Origin: DATBLE01 sp963837265
Lineage (GTDB): Bacteria; Actinomycetota; Thermoleophilia; Gaiellales; Gaiellaceae
NCBI GenBank assembly: GCA_963837265.1
Contig: CAWIMQ010000002.1
Coordinates: 434,001-498,000 of the forward strand
Direction of reading: 5' to 3'
DNA length: 64,000 nt
The first letter of the stretch is position 1, and the number at the start of each line of letters is the position of its first letter. The position numbers were made by a program, and so were the translations under genes. The notes below the pieces were generated by a model that saw only the letters and a program-made list of their open reading frames with translations, was not told where the DNA came from and ran no database searches. Below, in pieces: positions 40,316-48,790 of the stretch.

Positions 40316-40460
40316 CCCACGCCAGTGTCGAGTCCGTCCTGCGGGCCCTGCATCAGGCCGGCCGCTGAACCACCTGCGGCAAATCCCTGATCGCGTCTCC
40401 GCCGGCCCCACGATGGCGTGCCGGCGAACCGCGCGGAGAATCCGGGAGAAAGGAGAACCC
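40316..40460. promoter_or_regulatory. Divergent promoter gap between the acyl-CoA synthetase and universal stress genes
   Basis: A 145-bp intergenic stretch between oppositely directed starts; the only clear element is AGGAG before the stress-protein ATG. Confidence 0.4.
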
Positions 40461-40907
40461 ATGAACCGGATTCTGATCGCCACCGACGGGTCGGACGGCG
40501 CCTGGGCGGCCGTCGAGGAGGGGGTCGAGCTCGCGTCGGAGGTCGGCGCGGCCGTGACCTTCGTCTCCGTCCGCCACGACATGCCGCTGCTCGGCGACCC
40601 CTGGTACCAGCGGCGTCTGACCGTCCAGCTCGAGCACGCCCGCGAGGCGCTCGACCGGGCCGTGGCCGAGGCCGAGCGGCTCGGCGTTGCGCACGACTCC
40701 GAGATCTGCGAGGGCGACCCCCCCACCTGCATCGCGGACGTCGCGCGCTGCCGCGAGGCCGACCTCGTCGTCGTCGGCTCGCGAGGCCACAGCGCGCTGA
40801 CGAGCGCGCTGATCGGCAGCGTCTCGAGGGACCTGCTCACCCGGTCGCCGGCCCCGGTGATGATCGTCCGCGACCGCGACCGCTCGCGCGCCGGGACAGC
40901 GGCGTGA
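40461..40907 (+). CDS. Universal stress protein (UspA family)
   Basis: A 148-residue UspA-like protein. MNRILIATDGSDGAW opens the fold and the ATP-binding pattern is present as VVGSRGHSALTSALIGSVSRDLL...PVMIV (G-2x-G-9x-G-S). It has AGGAG seven bases upstream. The TGA overlaps the GTG of the tryptophanase-like gene, an unusual partner that suggests joint induction under stress or starvation. Confidence 0.9.
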   Translation: MNRILIATDGSDGAWAAVEEGVELASEVGAAVTFVSVRHDMPLLGDPWYQRRLTVQLEHAREALDRAVAEAERLGVAHDSEICEGDPPTCIADVARCREADLVVVGSRGHSALTSALIGSVSRDLLTRSPAPVMIVRDRDRSRAGTAA

Positions 40908-42322
40908 CCGCGGAGCACGCGGGCCCGCCCGTCCCCCCCTGGAAGATCAAGGTCGTCGAGCCGATCTCTCTGCCTTCGCCGGAGCGGCGGCGGGCGGCGC
41001 TGGTCGCCGCCGGCTACAACACCTTCCTCCTCCGCGCCGAGGACGTGTTCGTCGATCTCCTCACCGACAGCGGCACCTCCGCGCTCTCGCAGGAGCAGCG
41101 AGCCGCGATGGAGCTCGGCGACGAGTCCTATGCAGGCTCGCGCAGCTTCTTCCGGCTCGAGCAGGCGGTGCGGGACGTCTACGGGTACCGCCACCTGATC
41201 CCGACCCACCAGGGCCGCGGCGCCGAGCACTTGCTCGCCCGGCTGCTCGTCGAGCCGGGGCGGCTCGTGCCCTCGAACCTCTACTTCACCACCTCGCGGG
41301 CGCACGTCGAGCTCCTGGGCGGCGTGTGGGCGGACGTCTCGATCCCGGAGGCGTCGGACCCGGCGTCGGAGCACCCCTTCAAGGGGAACATCGACCTCGT
41401 CGCCCTCGAGCGCGTGCTCGCCGCCGCCTCGCCGGGCGAGGTCGCCTTCGTCCGCCAGGAGGCATGCCTGAACATGGCCGGCGGGCAGCCGTTCTCGATC
41501 GAGAACCTCCGCGGCGTCCGGGAGCTGACCCGCGCGCACGGCGTGCCCTTCCTGCTCGACGCCACCCGCGTGTCCGAGAACGCGCTGTTCGTCAAGCGGC
41601 GCGAGCCGGGCTACTCCGGCCGGTCGCTCGCGTCGATCGTCCGCGAGATCGCGGAGCTCTCGGACGGGGCCGTCTTCTCGTCGAAGAAGGATCACTTCGT
41701 CCCGATCGGCGGGCTGCTCGCTCTCGACGACGACGACCTCGCCGCCCGGGCGCGCGAGCTCGTGGTCGTCTACGAGGGCTTCGTCCACTACGGCGGAATG
41801 GCCGGGCACGACATGGAGGCGCTCGCGCAGGGCATCCGCGAGGCCGTGGACGAGCGGGTGATCGACCACTACGTCGGCCAGTCCGCCTACCTCGGCGGGC
41901 TGCTCCTGGAAGCCGGCATCCCGGTCGTCGTCCCGCTCGGCGCCCACGGGGTGTTCCTGGACGCGAAGCGGTTCCTGCCGCACCTGCCCCAGGAGCAGTT
42001 CCCGGCGCAGTCGCTCGCCGCCGCGATCTACCTCGAGGGAGCCGTGCGCACGATGGAGCGCGGAATCGTCTCCGGCCAGCACGGGCACGACCCCTACGAC
42101 GGCCTCGAGCTCGTGCGGCTGACGCTGCCGCGCCGCGTCTACACCGCGGAGCACCTCGAGTACGTGGCCGCCGCGGTCGAGCGCGTCCACCGGGCCGGCG
42201 CGGCCGTGCCCGGGCTGCGGATGACCTACGAGCCGGCCGAGCTCCGCTTCTTCCAGGCCCGGTTCGAGCCGCTGGCAGGCTCCCACCGCCAGTCCGTAGC
42301 GAGCACCCGCAGGATTCCGTAG
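40904..42322 (+). CDS. Tryptophanase / tyrosine phenol-lyase family beta-eliminating lyase
   Basis: A 472-residue PLP enzyme of the TnaA/Tpl group (fold type I). Motifs: YAGSRSFFRLEQAVRDVYGY, HLIPTHQGRGAEHLLA, NLYFTTSRAH, PLP-binding Lys in SSKKDHFVPIGGLL (about residue 261) and VYEGFVHYGGMAGHDMEALAQG, then FPAQSLAAAIYLEGAVR. These enzymes split tryptophan to indole, pyruvate and ammonia, or tyrosine to phenol. The segment YGGMAGHDME replaces the enterobacterial YGGLEGGAMERL, so the specificity is open. GTG overlaps the stress-protein stop. Confidence 0.87.
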   Translation: MTAEHAGPPVPPWKIKVVEPISLPSPERRRAALVAAGYNTFLLRAEDVFVDLLTDSGTSALSQEQRAAMELGDESYAGSRSFFRLEQAVRDVYGYRHLIPTHQGRGAEHLLARLLVEPGRLVPSNLYFTTSRAHVELLGGVWADVSIPEASDPASEHPFKGNIDLVALERVLAAASPGEVAFVRQEACLNMAGGQPFSIENLRGVRELTRAHGVPFLLDATRVSENALFVKRREPGYSGRSLASIVREIAELSDGAVFSSKKDHFVPIGGLLALDDDDLAARARELVVVYEGFVHYGGMAGHDMEALAQGIREAVDERVIDHYVGQSAYLGGLLLEAGIPVVVPLGAHGVFLDAKRFLPHLPQEQFPAQSLAAAIYLEGAVRTMERGIVSGQHGHDPYDGLELVRLTLPRRVYTAEHLEYVAAAVERVHRAGAAVPGLRMTYEPAELRFFQARFEPLAGSHRQSVASTRRIP

Positions 42323-42324
42323 TT

Positions 42325-42345
42325 CGCCGCACGCGCAGTGCGGCG
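42325..42345 (+). terminator. Hairpin after the tryptophanase-like gene
   Basis: CGCCGCAC (42325-42332) and GTGCGGCG (42338-42345) form an 8-bp stem with a 5-nt loop, starting two bases after the stop codon. ATTTT follows at about 15 bases, so termination is plausible but not canonical. Confidence 0.5.
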
Positions 42346-42416
42346 GTGCCCGGATGTCATTTTGACCATGCGCCTCTTGAATTGCGGCCATCCCCGATCC
42401 GCAAGGAGGCACGGAA

Positions 42417-43073
42417 ATGACGCAGAAGAAGCTTTTCGAGTTCGGCGGGTATGCGGCCGCCGTGGTGCTCGTCGCCTTCGGCATCGCCGCCGTCGTGATG
42501 GGCGTCAACGGCCGCAACGAGGTCCGCACGGACATCGCGCGTGAGCACATCGTGGGCTCGCCGGACATGAACCGCGCGGCGACTCTCGCCGCGGCCAAGG
42601 AGGCCAAGCTGCCGGCGAACATCATCGCCGAGCTGCCGACCTGCAACGTCGCCGGCAAGGAGATCAACACGGGCGCGAGGGCGAAGTGCTTCGCGAGCTA
42701 CATGCGCGTCCACACGTTCGAGGCCACCGGCGGCAAGACGTACTCCGAGATGGGCCGCTTCCTGACCAAGGACGGCAAGGACACGAGCGACAGCGCTCTG
42801 GCCGCCAAGGATCCGAACACGGGCCAGCCGGTCGAGAACGGCGCCCGCAACCTCTGGGTGACCGAGACCGCGCTGACGAACGCGCTGAACACCTCGTTCT
42901 TCGCGGAGCAGGTCTCGATCTTCGGCCTGGTCGTCGGGATCGCCCTGCTGCTCGCCGGGCTGGGCTTCGGGGTTCTCGCCTTCATGGCCTTCCGCTGGCT
43001 GCCGGCCCAGGAGGCCGCGGCCAAGAAGGCCGACACGAAGGCACCGGCAGGTGCGACGCCGCAGGCCACCTAG
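42417..43073 (+). CDS. Two-span membrane protein of unknown function
   Basis: A 218-residue protein with a strong AAGGAGG site. Span 1 is about residues 8-30 (YAAAVVLVAFGIAAVVMGV) and span 2 about 165-195 (SIFGLVVGIALLLAGLGFGVL), with an extracytoplasmic middle part containing Cys75 and Cys96-97-like pairs (LPTCNVAG, AKCFASYM) and a Lys/Ala tail. No recognised family. It forms its own transcription unit, ended by the strong terminator at 43091, and its codon use and site suggest high expression. Confidence 0.75.
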   Translation: MTQKKLFEFGGYAAAVVLVAFGIAAVVMGVNGRNEVRTDIAREHIVGSPDMNRAATLAAAKEAKLPANIIAELPTCNVAGKEINTGARAKCFASYMRVHTFEATGGKTYSEMGRFLTKDGKDTSDSALAAKDPNTGQPVENGARNLWVTETALTNALNTSFFAEQVSIFGLVVGIALLLAGLGFGVLAFMAFRWLPAQEAAAKKADTKAPAGATPQAT

Positions 43074-43090
43074 TCACACCAGCCGTATCG

Positions 43091-43128
43091 ACACGGAGGG
43101 CCGGCCCCGCGCCGGCCCTCCGTGTTTT
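43091..43128 (+). terminator. Strong intrinsic terminator
   Basis: A perfect 15-bp stem (ACACGGAGGGCCGGC at 43091-43105; partner at 43111-43125) with a CCCGC loop runs directly into TTTT. It lies 17 bp after the membrane-protein stop, and is the clearest intrinsic terminator in the window. Confidence 0.9.
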
Positions 43129-43192
43129 CCCGCGCCAGATCTGCGGTCACCCCACGATGTAGGTGCCGGCATCGCATCTGCACACTGGTCAC

Positions 43193-44083
43193 ATGCACGA
43201 GACGGCCGAGACCCGCCGTGAGCCGGAAGCCGGGGTGGAGGTGCATCGAGAGCCGGCGGCCGGGGCCGAGCCCGGCACCGAGGACAGCCTGCAGCTCCTG
43301 CTCTCGGAGATCTCCTCCCACCAGCTGCTCACCGCCGCCGAGGAGGTGTCGCTCGCGAAGCGCATCGAGCGCGGCGACCGGGAGGCGAAGCACCGGATGG
43401 TCGAGTCCAACCTCCGCCTGGTCGTCTCGATCGCCAAGCGCTACCGGGGGCTGGGGCTCCCGCTGCTCGACCTGATCCAGGAGGGCGCGATCGGCCTCAA
43501 CCGCGCGGTCGAGAAGTTCGACTGGCGCCGCGGGCACAAGTTCTCGACGTACGCGACGTGGTGGATCCGGCAGGCGATCCAGCGGGCGATCTCGAATCAC
43601 GCGCGCACGATCCGCATCCCGGTGCACGTCCTCGAGCGCAGGCGCAAGGTCGAGCTCGCCGCGCAGCGCCTCGAGCTCGAGCTCGGGCGCCGGCCGAGCC
43701 GCGAGGAGGTTGCCGCCGCGGCGGGCCTGTCGCCCCAGCGCGTCGACGAGGCCTTCGGCCTCGCCCGCACGACCCTCTCGCTCAACCAGCCGTTCGGCAC
43801 GGACGGTGAGCAGACCGAGCTCGGCGATCTGCTTCCCGACCCGCGCGCCGACAGCCTCGACGACGATCTCGAGCGGCACCGCCGCCGCCGCGTCGTCCAC
43901 CACGCGTTGCGAACGCTCCCGGACCGGGAGCGGCTGATCGTCGAGCGCCACTACGGGCTGACCGGCGAGCCGCAGACCCTCCAGGAGATCGGCCGCGACC
44001 TCGGCCTGACGCGCGAGCGCGTCCGCCAGCTCGAGGCGCACGCCCTGGCGACCCTGTCGCGCGAGCCGGCGCTCCTCCCCTAG
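43193..44083 (+). CDS. Sigma-70 family RNA polymerase sigma factor (RpoD-like)
   Basis: A 296-residue primary-type/group 2 sigma factor. Region 1.2/2 (LTAAEEVSLAKRIERGD, NLRLVVSIAKRYRGLGLPLLDLIQEG), the -10 recognition helix (FDWRRGHKFSTYATWWIRQAIQRAI), region 3 (RIPVHVLERRRKVE...) and region 4 (LQEIGRDLGLTRERVRQLEAHAL). Absence of a long region 1.1 suggests an alternative group-2 factor rather than the vegetative one. ATG at 43193 is chosen; GTG at 43163 would add ten residues. No Shine-Dalgarno precedes either. Confidence 0.9.
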   Translation: MHETAETRREPEAGVEVHREPAAGAEPGTEDSLQLLLSEISSHQLLTAAEEVSLAKRIERGDREAKHRMVESNLRLVVSIAKRYRGLGLPLLDLIQEGAIGLNRAVEKFDWRRGHKFSTYATWWIRQAIQRAISNHARTIRIPVHVLERRRKVELAAQRLELELGRRPSREEVAAAAGLSPQRVDEAFGLARTTLSLNQPFGTDGEQTELGDLLPDPRADSLDDDLERHRRRRVVHHALRTLPDRERLIVERHYGLTGEPQTLQEIGRDLGLTRERVRQLEAHALATLSREPALLP

Positions 44084-44116
44084 CTCTCGGCCACCCCAGC
44101 CGTCCGGAAAAGACCT

Positions 44117-44263
44117 GTCAGGGGTCTGACCCCGGCCACGTCGGGGGTCAGACCCCTGACGTGGCCGGAAGGGACGACGCGGGCAGCGCCTCTGCCGCCG
44201 GGCGACCCAACGGCCACGTCTTGGCGCGACGAAAGGGGTCAGACCCCTGACGAGTCCCTTTCG
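44117..44263. repeat. Three GGGGTC(T/A)GACCCC palindromes forming long hairpins
   Basis: GTCAGGGGTCTGACCCC (44117-44133) is exactly reverse-complemented at 44144-44160, giving a 17-bp stem over a 10-nt loop; CCGGCCACGTC/GACGTGGCCGG gives a competing pairing. A third core at 44235-44247 lies within CGAAAGGG...CCCTTTCG arms (44230-44263). The gap lies between the convergent sigma factor and asnA genes, where a bidirectional terminator is expected. Confidence 0.85.
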
Positions 44264-44277
44264 GCCGTGGTTGCTTT

Positions 44278-45420
44278 CTACTCGAGCACGTGGATGCCGC
44301 GGCGGTCGCACATCTCCTTGAGGATGCGCGGCCAGACCGTGACGCTGACCTCGCCGAGATGGGCCGTGCGGAGCAAGAGCATCATCGTTCGCGACTGCCC
44401 GATGCCGGCGCCGATCGAGAGCGGGATCTCGCCGCTGACGATCGCCCGGTGGTAGGGCAGCTCGAGGAAGTCGAGCTGGCCGGAGAGCTCGAGCTGGCGG
44501 ACGAGCGCCTCCTTCGTCACGCGGATCCCGCCCGACATCAGCTCGTGCCGGCGGCGCGTGACCGGGTTCCAGACGAGGATGTCGCCGTTCAGCCCGTGCA
44601 TCGGGCGCCCGTCGGCCGAGACCGTCTCGGTCGACCAGTCGTCGTAGTCGGCGGCACGCAGCTCGTGGGGGTAGCCGTCCGCGAGCGGCCAGCCGATCCC
44701 GTAGATGAAGATCGCCGGGTGCTCCTGGAGGATCGCCGTCTCCCGCTGCTTCCGCGGAAGGTCGGGATACGCCGCGAGGATGTCCTCGGCGTGCAGGAAC
44801 TCCAGCTGGCCGGGTAGGGGCGGGTACCGCTCGGCGAGCGGCGGGTAGTGCGCGCGCAGGAACGTCTCGGCGTCCTTCAGGACGCCCCAGATCGCGCGGA
44901 CGGTGCCGGTCAGGTACTCGAGCGTCCGGTCGGCGGGCCCGATCGCCCGCTCCCAGTCCCACTGGTCGACGTAAGCGCTGTGATCGTGGTCGAGGAAGTA
45001 GTCCTTGCGCACCGCCCGCATGTCGGTGAGGAGCCCCTCGCCGGGCTGCATCCCGAACTGGCGGAGCGCCATCCGCTTCCACTTCGTCGCCGCCTGGACG
45101 ACCTCGGCGTCGATCGGATGCTCGTCGTTGTCGTTCGAGATGTGGAACGCGACCGGTGTTCGCGATCCGTCCCGGTCGAGGTAGTCGTTGACCCCGCTCT
45201 CCCGGTCGACGATCAGCGGTACCTGCACCATGGTCAGGCCGAGGGCCTTGCACAGGCCGTCCTCGATCACGCGCTTCGCGCCGTACAGGGCCTCCATCGT
45301 CTCGCGCGGCGAGAGCGCCGGCGTGTAGTCGTCCGGCAGCACCTGCTCCAGCTCGGCGTAGTTGCCGATGCCGGGGCCGGCGAGGTCGGCTTCCTTCGCG
45401 ACCGTCATCGTCACCCGCAT
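44278..45420 (-). CDS. asnA: Aspartate--ammonia ligase AsnA
   Basis: ATP-dependent asparagine synthetase using ammonia, built on a class II tRNA-synthetase-like fold; 380 residues. Recognised by VQVPLIVDRESGVNDYL, KWKRMALRQFGMQPGEGL, HSAYVDQWDWERAIG, the YDDWSTE and GLNGDILVWNPV core, and GGIRVTKEALVRQL with GAGIGQSR. About 40 residues longer at the N-terminus than E. coli AsnA. Start ATG at 45420 or 45447; neither has a decisive ribosome site. Faces the sigma-factor gene. Confidence 0.9.
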   Translation of the reverse strand: MRVTMTVAKEADLAGPGIGNYAELEQVLPDDYTPALSPRETMEALYGAKRVIEDGLCKALGLTMVQVPLIVDRESGVNDYLDRDGSRTPVAFHISNDNDEHPIDAEVVQAATKWKRMALRQFGMQPGEGLLTDMRAVRKDYFLDHDHSAYVDQWDWERAIGPADRTLEYLTGTVRAIWGVLKDAETFLRAHYPPLAERYPPLPGQLEFLHAEDILAAYPDLPRKQRETAILQEHPAIFIYGIGWPLADGYPHELRAADYDDWSTETVSADGRPMHGLNGDILVWNPVTRRRHELMSGGIRVTKEALVRQLELSGQLDFLELPYHRAIVSGEIPLSIGAGIGQSRTMMLLLRTAHLGEVSVTVWPRILKEMCDRRGIHVLE

Positions 45421-45523
45421 CGGATCACCGCGTAGCTCATTCGGCATTGGGGTTTTCCCTGAGGGCGAATGCGAGGGGTGCCCGATGGCGCCCTCCGTGC
45501 ACGGGCGTAGCGTCGCGGGCCAC

Positions 45524-45739
45524 ATGACCGCTTCGCTCACCCTGCCCGCCTGGCCGGCGCCGGCGGACGCTGTCTCGCCGAGCGGGGAGCTCGTGATCGT
45601 GCTCGAGGTGCCTGGGTTCAGGACCGACCAGCTACGGGTCGACCTCACCGACCGCACTGTCACGCTCCGACTGCCGCCCGACACGCGCGGCGAGCCGGGC
45701 CCCCGCGAGCTCGTCAACGCGAGCGCGACGCCCTGCTAG
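45524..45739 (+). CDS. Short Hsp20-like fragment ending at a repeat element
   Basis: A 71-residue frame (ATG 45524; 45485 also possible) whose middle, GELVIVLEVPGFRTDQLRVDLTDRTVTLRLPP, resembles the first strands of an alpha-crystallin domain. It ends at TAG 45737-45739, one base before a GGGGGAACCC hairpin element, well short of the 90-residue domain. No matching remainder is visible downstream. Likely a truncated or decayed small heat-shock gene; chance similarity is possible. Confidence 0.4.
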   Translation: MTASLTLPAWPAPADAVSPSGELVIVLEVPGFRTDQLRVDLTDRTVTLRLPPDTRGEPGPRELVNASATPC

Positions 45740-45740
45740 C

Positions 45741-45765
45741 GTGGGGGAACCCAGGGTTCCCCCAC
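45741..45765. repeat. GGGGGAACCC-family hairpin element
   Basis: GTGGGGGAAC (45741-45750) and GTTCCCCCAC (45756-45765) form a perfect 10-bp stem, followed by the usual C-rich stretch (GGACCCCTTCCTTCTCCGC). The remaining 45766-45985 holds no gene I can support. Confidence 0.8.
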
Positions 45766-45985
45766 GGACCCCTTCCTTCTCCGCTCTCGCTGACCAGCCG
45801 CCCTTGGCCTCCCGCCGGGCAAAGCCCGGCTCCGGCCGCCACCGCCGCGCATCCTCGAGTCGTGCAGCGTCGCGGACCGTCGCGCCTGCACGCCAACGCT
45901 CTCCACGCCGCACCGGCGAGGCACGCTGAAGCTCTGCCGCGCACGGCCACGCAACCAAGAAGGGCTGGGCCCGGTCCGGCCCGGC

Positions 45986-46432
45986 TCAGATCACGCCCGA
46001 GAGGGCCCGCGCGACGTCGAGCGTGGAGATCACGCCGACGGGACGCTTCGAGTGGCGCTCGATCGCGATCAGGTGCGTCACCTCGTGCTCGACCATCAGC
46101 TGCATCGCCCAGTCGAGCGCGTCGGCGGTCGTCACCGTCAACGCCGGAGTCGCCGCCAGCTGCTGCGCGGTGAGCTCGTCGAGCTCACCGCTCAGCCCGG
46201 CCCGGACGAGGTCGGCGTCGGTGACGACACCCCAGTGGTCGCCGCCGGGAAGCTCGTCGTCGTCGTGCGCGTGCACGACGATCGCATGAACACGATATGT
46301 CGCCATCATCCGCGCCACCGTGCGCAGCGGGGTCTCGAGCGGACAGGAGATCATCCCGGGGTGCATGACGTCGATCACCCGCAACTGCGCGACCGGCCTG
46401 ACCCGGTGAGAAGGCTCGAAGATGCTTGCCAT
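45986..46432 (-). CDS. CBS-domain pair protein
   Basis: A 148-residue two-CBS (Bateman) protein: first CBS about 20-85 (DVMHPGMISCPLETPLRTVARMM, HAIVVHAHDDD, VVTDADLVRAG), second about 95-145 (TVTTADALDWAMQLMVEHEVTHLIAIE, VGVISTLDVARAL). No effector domain. ATG at 46432 has AGGAGGTG correctly spaced. Divergent members usually bind AMP/ATP or NAD. It follows the DUF355 kinase gene on the same strand. Confidence 0.87.
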   Translation of the reverse strand: MASIFEPSHRVRPVAQLRVIDVMHPGMISCPLETPLRTVARMMATYRVHAIVVHAHDDDELPGGDHWGVVTDADLVRAGLSGELDELTAQQLAATPALTVTTADALDWAMQLMVEHEVTHLIAIERHSKRPVGVISTLDVARALSGVI

Positions 46433-46514
46433 CGCCCACCTCCTGGTTCGTGACGACAGGGTCCGGCAAACCGGCTGCCGCGGCATCGGGGAACGCCCGG
46501 ATCGCCCTGGCCGG

Positions 46515-47015
46515 CTACAGCTTGTAGCCGATCGTCCGCAGCAGCTCGCGCCGCTCGGCCACGTCCCGCTCGGACTCGACGCCGAGCGGCGACTCGCCGT
46601 CGACGACGCCGAGGACGCCTCGACCCTGCCCGGTCTCCGCGACCACGACCTCCACGGGGTTGGCGGTGGCGCAGAAGACCCGGCAGACCTCCGGCACCTG
46701 CTTCACCTGGTTGAGGACGTTGACCGGGAAGCCCTCGCGCAGGAAGACCAGGAACGTGTGCCCGGCGCCGATCGCGAGCAGATTTCGCACCGCGAGCTCC
46801 ACCAGCTCGGAGTCGTTGCCCGCCCTTCTCACGAGCCGCGGCCCGGACGACTCGCAGAAGGCGAGCCCGAAGCGAAGGTGCGGCGAGGAGCCGGCGAGCG
46901 CCTCGTAGAGATCCTCGACCGTCTTGATGAAGTGCGCCTGGCCGAGGATCAGGTTCAGGTCGGCGGGCTTGTCGATCCGGACCGTCGTCCAGCGGAGATC
47001 GGACACGCCGTCCAT
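46515..47015 (-). CDS. Adenosine-specific kinase family protein (DUF355)
   Basis: A 166-residue protein: RIDKPADLNLILGQAHFIKTVEDLYEALAGSSP, FCESSGPRLVRRAGND, and GHTFLVFLREGFPVNVLNQVKQVPEVCRVFCATANPVEVVVAETGQGRGVLGVVDG match the DUF355 adenosine-binding family known mainly from archaea and some bacteria. ATG at 47015 is favoured; an ATG at 47054 would add 13 residues. Its neighbour with CBS domains also suggests adenylate handling. Confidence 0.87.
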   Translation of the reverse strand: MDGVSDLRWTTVRIDKPADLNLILGQAHFIKTVEDLYEALAGSSPHLRFGLAFCESSGPRLVRRAGNDSELVELAVRNLLAIGAGHTFLVFLREGFPVNVLNQVKQVPEVCRVFCATANPVEVVVAETGQGRGVLGVVDGESPLGVESERDVAERRELLRTIGYKL

Positions 47016-47113
47016 GCTTCCCCGCCCGGACGGAGCCGGCATCAGGGTCGCCACGGATGGCGGAGGGCCGTCGCTCCGCGAGGCTTCCGGTCGAATCGAG
47101 ACTGGAGGAGAGC

Positions 47114-47335
47114 ATGAGCCGCCTCATCGAATCGCTCCACGCTGCCGCCGGCGACACGATCGTGATCGAAGGGCATCGCGTCGGCGAGAGCCACCGGACC
47201 GGTGAGATCCTCGAGGTGCTCGGCCCGGCCGGCCACGAGCACTACCTGGTGCGCTGGGACGACGGCCGAGAGACCGTCTTCTACCCGCAGAGCGACGCCA
47301 CCATCCGGCCGGCACGGCGCAAGCGCGCGCGCTGA
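47114..47335 (+). CDS. DUF1918-domain protein
   Basis: A 73-residue actinobacterial protein with the DUF1918 pattern: AAGDTIVIEGHRVGESHRTGEILEVLG and HYLVRWDDGRETVFYPQSDA. Its SH3-like fold is thought small and soluble; function unsettled. GGAGGAGAGC precedes the ATG. It ends ten bases before the RtcB stop on the opposite strand. Confidence 0.85.
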   Translation: MSRLIESLHAAAGDTIVIEGHRVGESHRTGEILEVLGPAGHEHYLVRWDDGRETVFYPQSDATIRPARRKRAR

Positions 47336-47344
47336 CCTACACGC

Positions 47345-48790
47345 TCAGCCCTTCACGACCCCGAGCGGGCGCAGCCGGGCGACGCGGCGTGCGAGGCCTG
47401 CCCGCGCGACCACGTCGACCACGCGCTCGACGTCCTTGTAGGCGAACGGCGCCTCCTCGGCCAGTCCCTGGTTCGACGGACAGCGAACGACGATCCCGTC
47501 TGCCTCGAGCCGGCGGCGAAGCTCTGCTCCGCCGATCCGCTTTCGGGCGGCCGTCCGCGACAGCGCCCGCCCGGCCCCATGGCACGCCGTTCCGAACGAG
47601 TGCTCGAGCGAGCCCGGCTCGCCCGCGAGGACGAAGCTCGAGGTGCCCATGCTGCCGGGAACGAAGACCGGCTGGCCCGAGGCGGCATAGGCGGCCGGAA
47701 TCTCCGGAGAGCCCGCCGGAAACGCTCGGGTCGCACCTTTCCGGTGCACGTAGACGTCGCGGCCCCCGTGACGCTCGAGCTTCGCGACGTTGTGGGCGAC
47801 GTCGTAGACCTGCCTCGTCTGCCGGGCCGCCTCGCCTCCGAGCACGCGCCGGACCGCCTCGCGGACCGCGTGGGCGATCGCCTGCCGGTTCGCCCAGGCG
47901 AAGTTCGCGGCCCCGGCCATGGCGGCCAGATAGGCCCGCCCCTCGCTCGTGGACGCCGGCGCGCAGGCGAGCTGGCGGTCGGGAAGATCGATCCGGTAGC
48001 GGGAGCGGGCCGCGTCCATCAGCTTTACGTAGTCGGTGCAGACCTGGTGACCGAGCCCACGCGAACCCGAGTGGATCAGCACCGTCAGCCTGCCGGCGTC
48101 GAGCCCGAACGCTTCGGCCGCCGCCGCGTCGAAGATCCGGTCGACTTCCTGGAGCTCGACGAAGTGGTTGCCGGAGCCTGCCGTGCCGAGCTGGTCGGCG
48201 CCCCGCAGGCGCGCGCGCTCCGAGACCGCCGCGGGATCGGCACCCGCGATGCAGCCGCTCGACTCGGTGCGCTCGAGATCGTCCTCGGCGACGAGCCCTC
48301 GCGCCGCCAGCGCCCGCGGCCCCTCCCGGAGCACCGCGTCGAGCTCCGCCCCGTCCAGGTGGAGCGCGCCGCGCCTTCCCGCTCCGGCCGGGACCGCCCG
48401 CGACAGCTCGTGGACGAGCCGCTCGCGCCGTCCGCCGAGCTCCTGCTCCGAGAGCGGCAGGACGAGCAGGCGCACACCGCAGTTGATGTCGTAGCCGACG
48501 CCGCCCGGCGAGATCACCCCGTCCGGATGCGCGGTCGCGGCCACGCCCCCGACCGGAAAGCCGTAGCCCTGATGGATGTCCGGCATCGCCAGCGCGGCCT
48601 CGACGATGCCCGGGAGCGTCGCAACGTTCTGGAGCTGCTCCAGGGAGCGGTCGCGGGCGATCGCGCCGATCAGGAGCTCGTCGGCGAAGACCCGGGCGGG
48701 CACCCGCATGTCCGCCCGCGCCTCCGCGGGGATCTCCCACACCGAGTCGCCGACCCGGCGGAGGTCAGACGTCGAGAACGAGGCGGGCAC
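47345..48790 (-). CDS. rtcB: RNA-splicing ligase RtcB
   Basis: 3'-phosphate RNA ligase, 481 residues. Metal/GTP-site motifs: MPDIHQGYGFPVGGVAA, GGVGYDINCGVRLL (metal-binding Cys), GSGNHFVELQEVD, IHSGSRGLGHQV, and the guanylylated His region FGTACHGAGRALSRTAARK. Its ATG (48790) is inside the archease gene (26-bp overlap), and archease is the known activator of RtcB multiple turnover. The pair would heal RNA breaks after stress or nuclease attack. Confidence 0.95.
   Translation of the reverse strand: MPASFSTSDLRRVGDSVWEIPAEARADMRVPARVFADELLIGAIARDRSLEQLQNVATLPGIVEAALAMPDIHQGYGFPVGGVAATAHPDGVISPGGVGYDINCGVRLLVLPLSEQELGGRRERLVHELSRAVPAGAGRRGALHLDGAELDAVLREGPRALAARGLVAEDDLERTESSGCIAGADPAAVSERARLRGADQLGTAGSGNHFVELQEVDRIFDAAAAEAFGLDAGRLTVLIHSGSRGLGHQVCTDYVKLMDAARSRYRIDLPDRQLACAPASTSEGRAYLAAMAGAANFAWANRQAIAHAVREAVRRVLGGEAARQTRQVYDVAHNVAKLERHGGRDVYVHRKGATRAFPAGSPEIPAAYAASGQPVFVPGSMGTSSFVLAGEPGSLEHSFGTACHGAGRALSRTAARKRIGGAELRRRLEADGIVVRCPSNQGLAEEAPFAYKDVERVVDVVARAGLARRVARLRPLGVVKG

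Noticed and set aside
45741..45960. Short open frames in the gap after the Hsp20-like fragment
   Set aside because: Basic low-complexity peptides in several frames with no ribosome site; overlap the repeat element.
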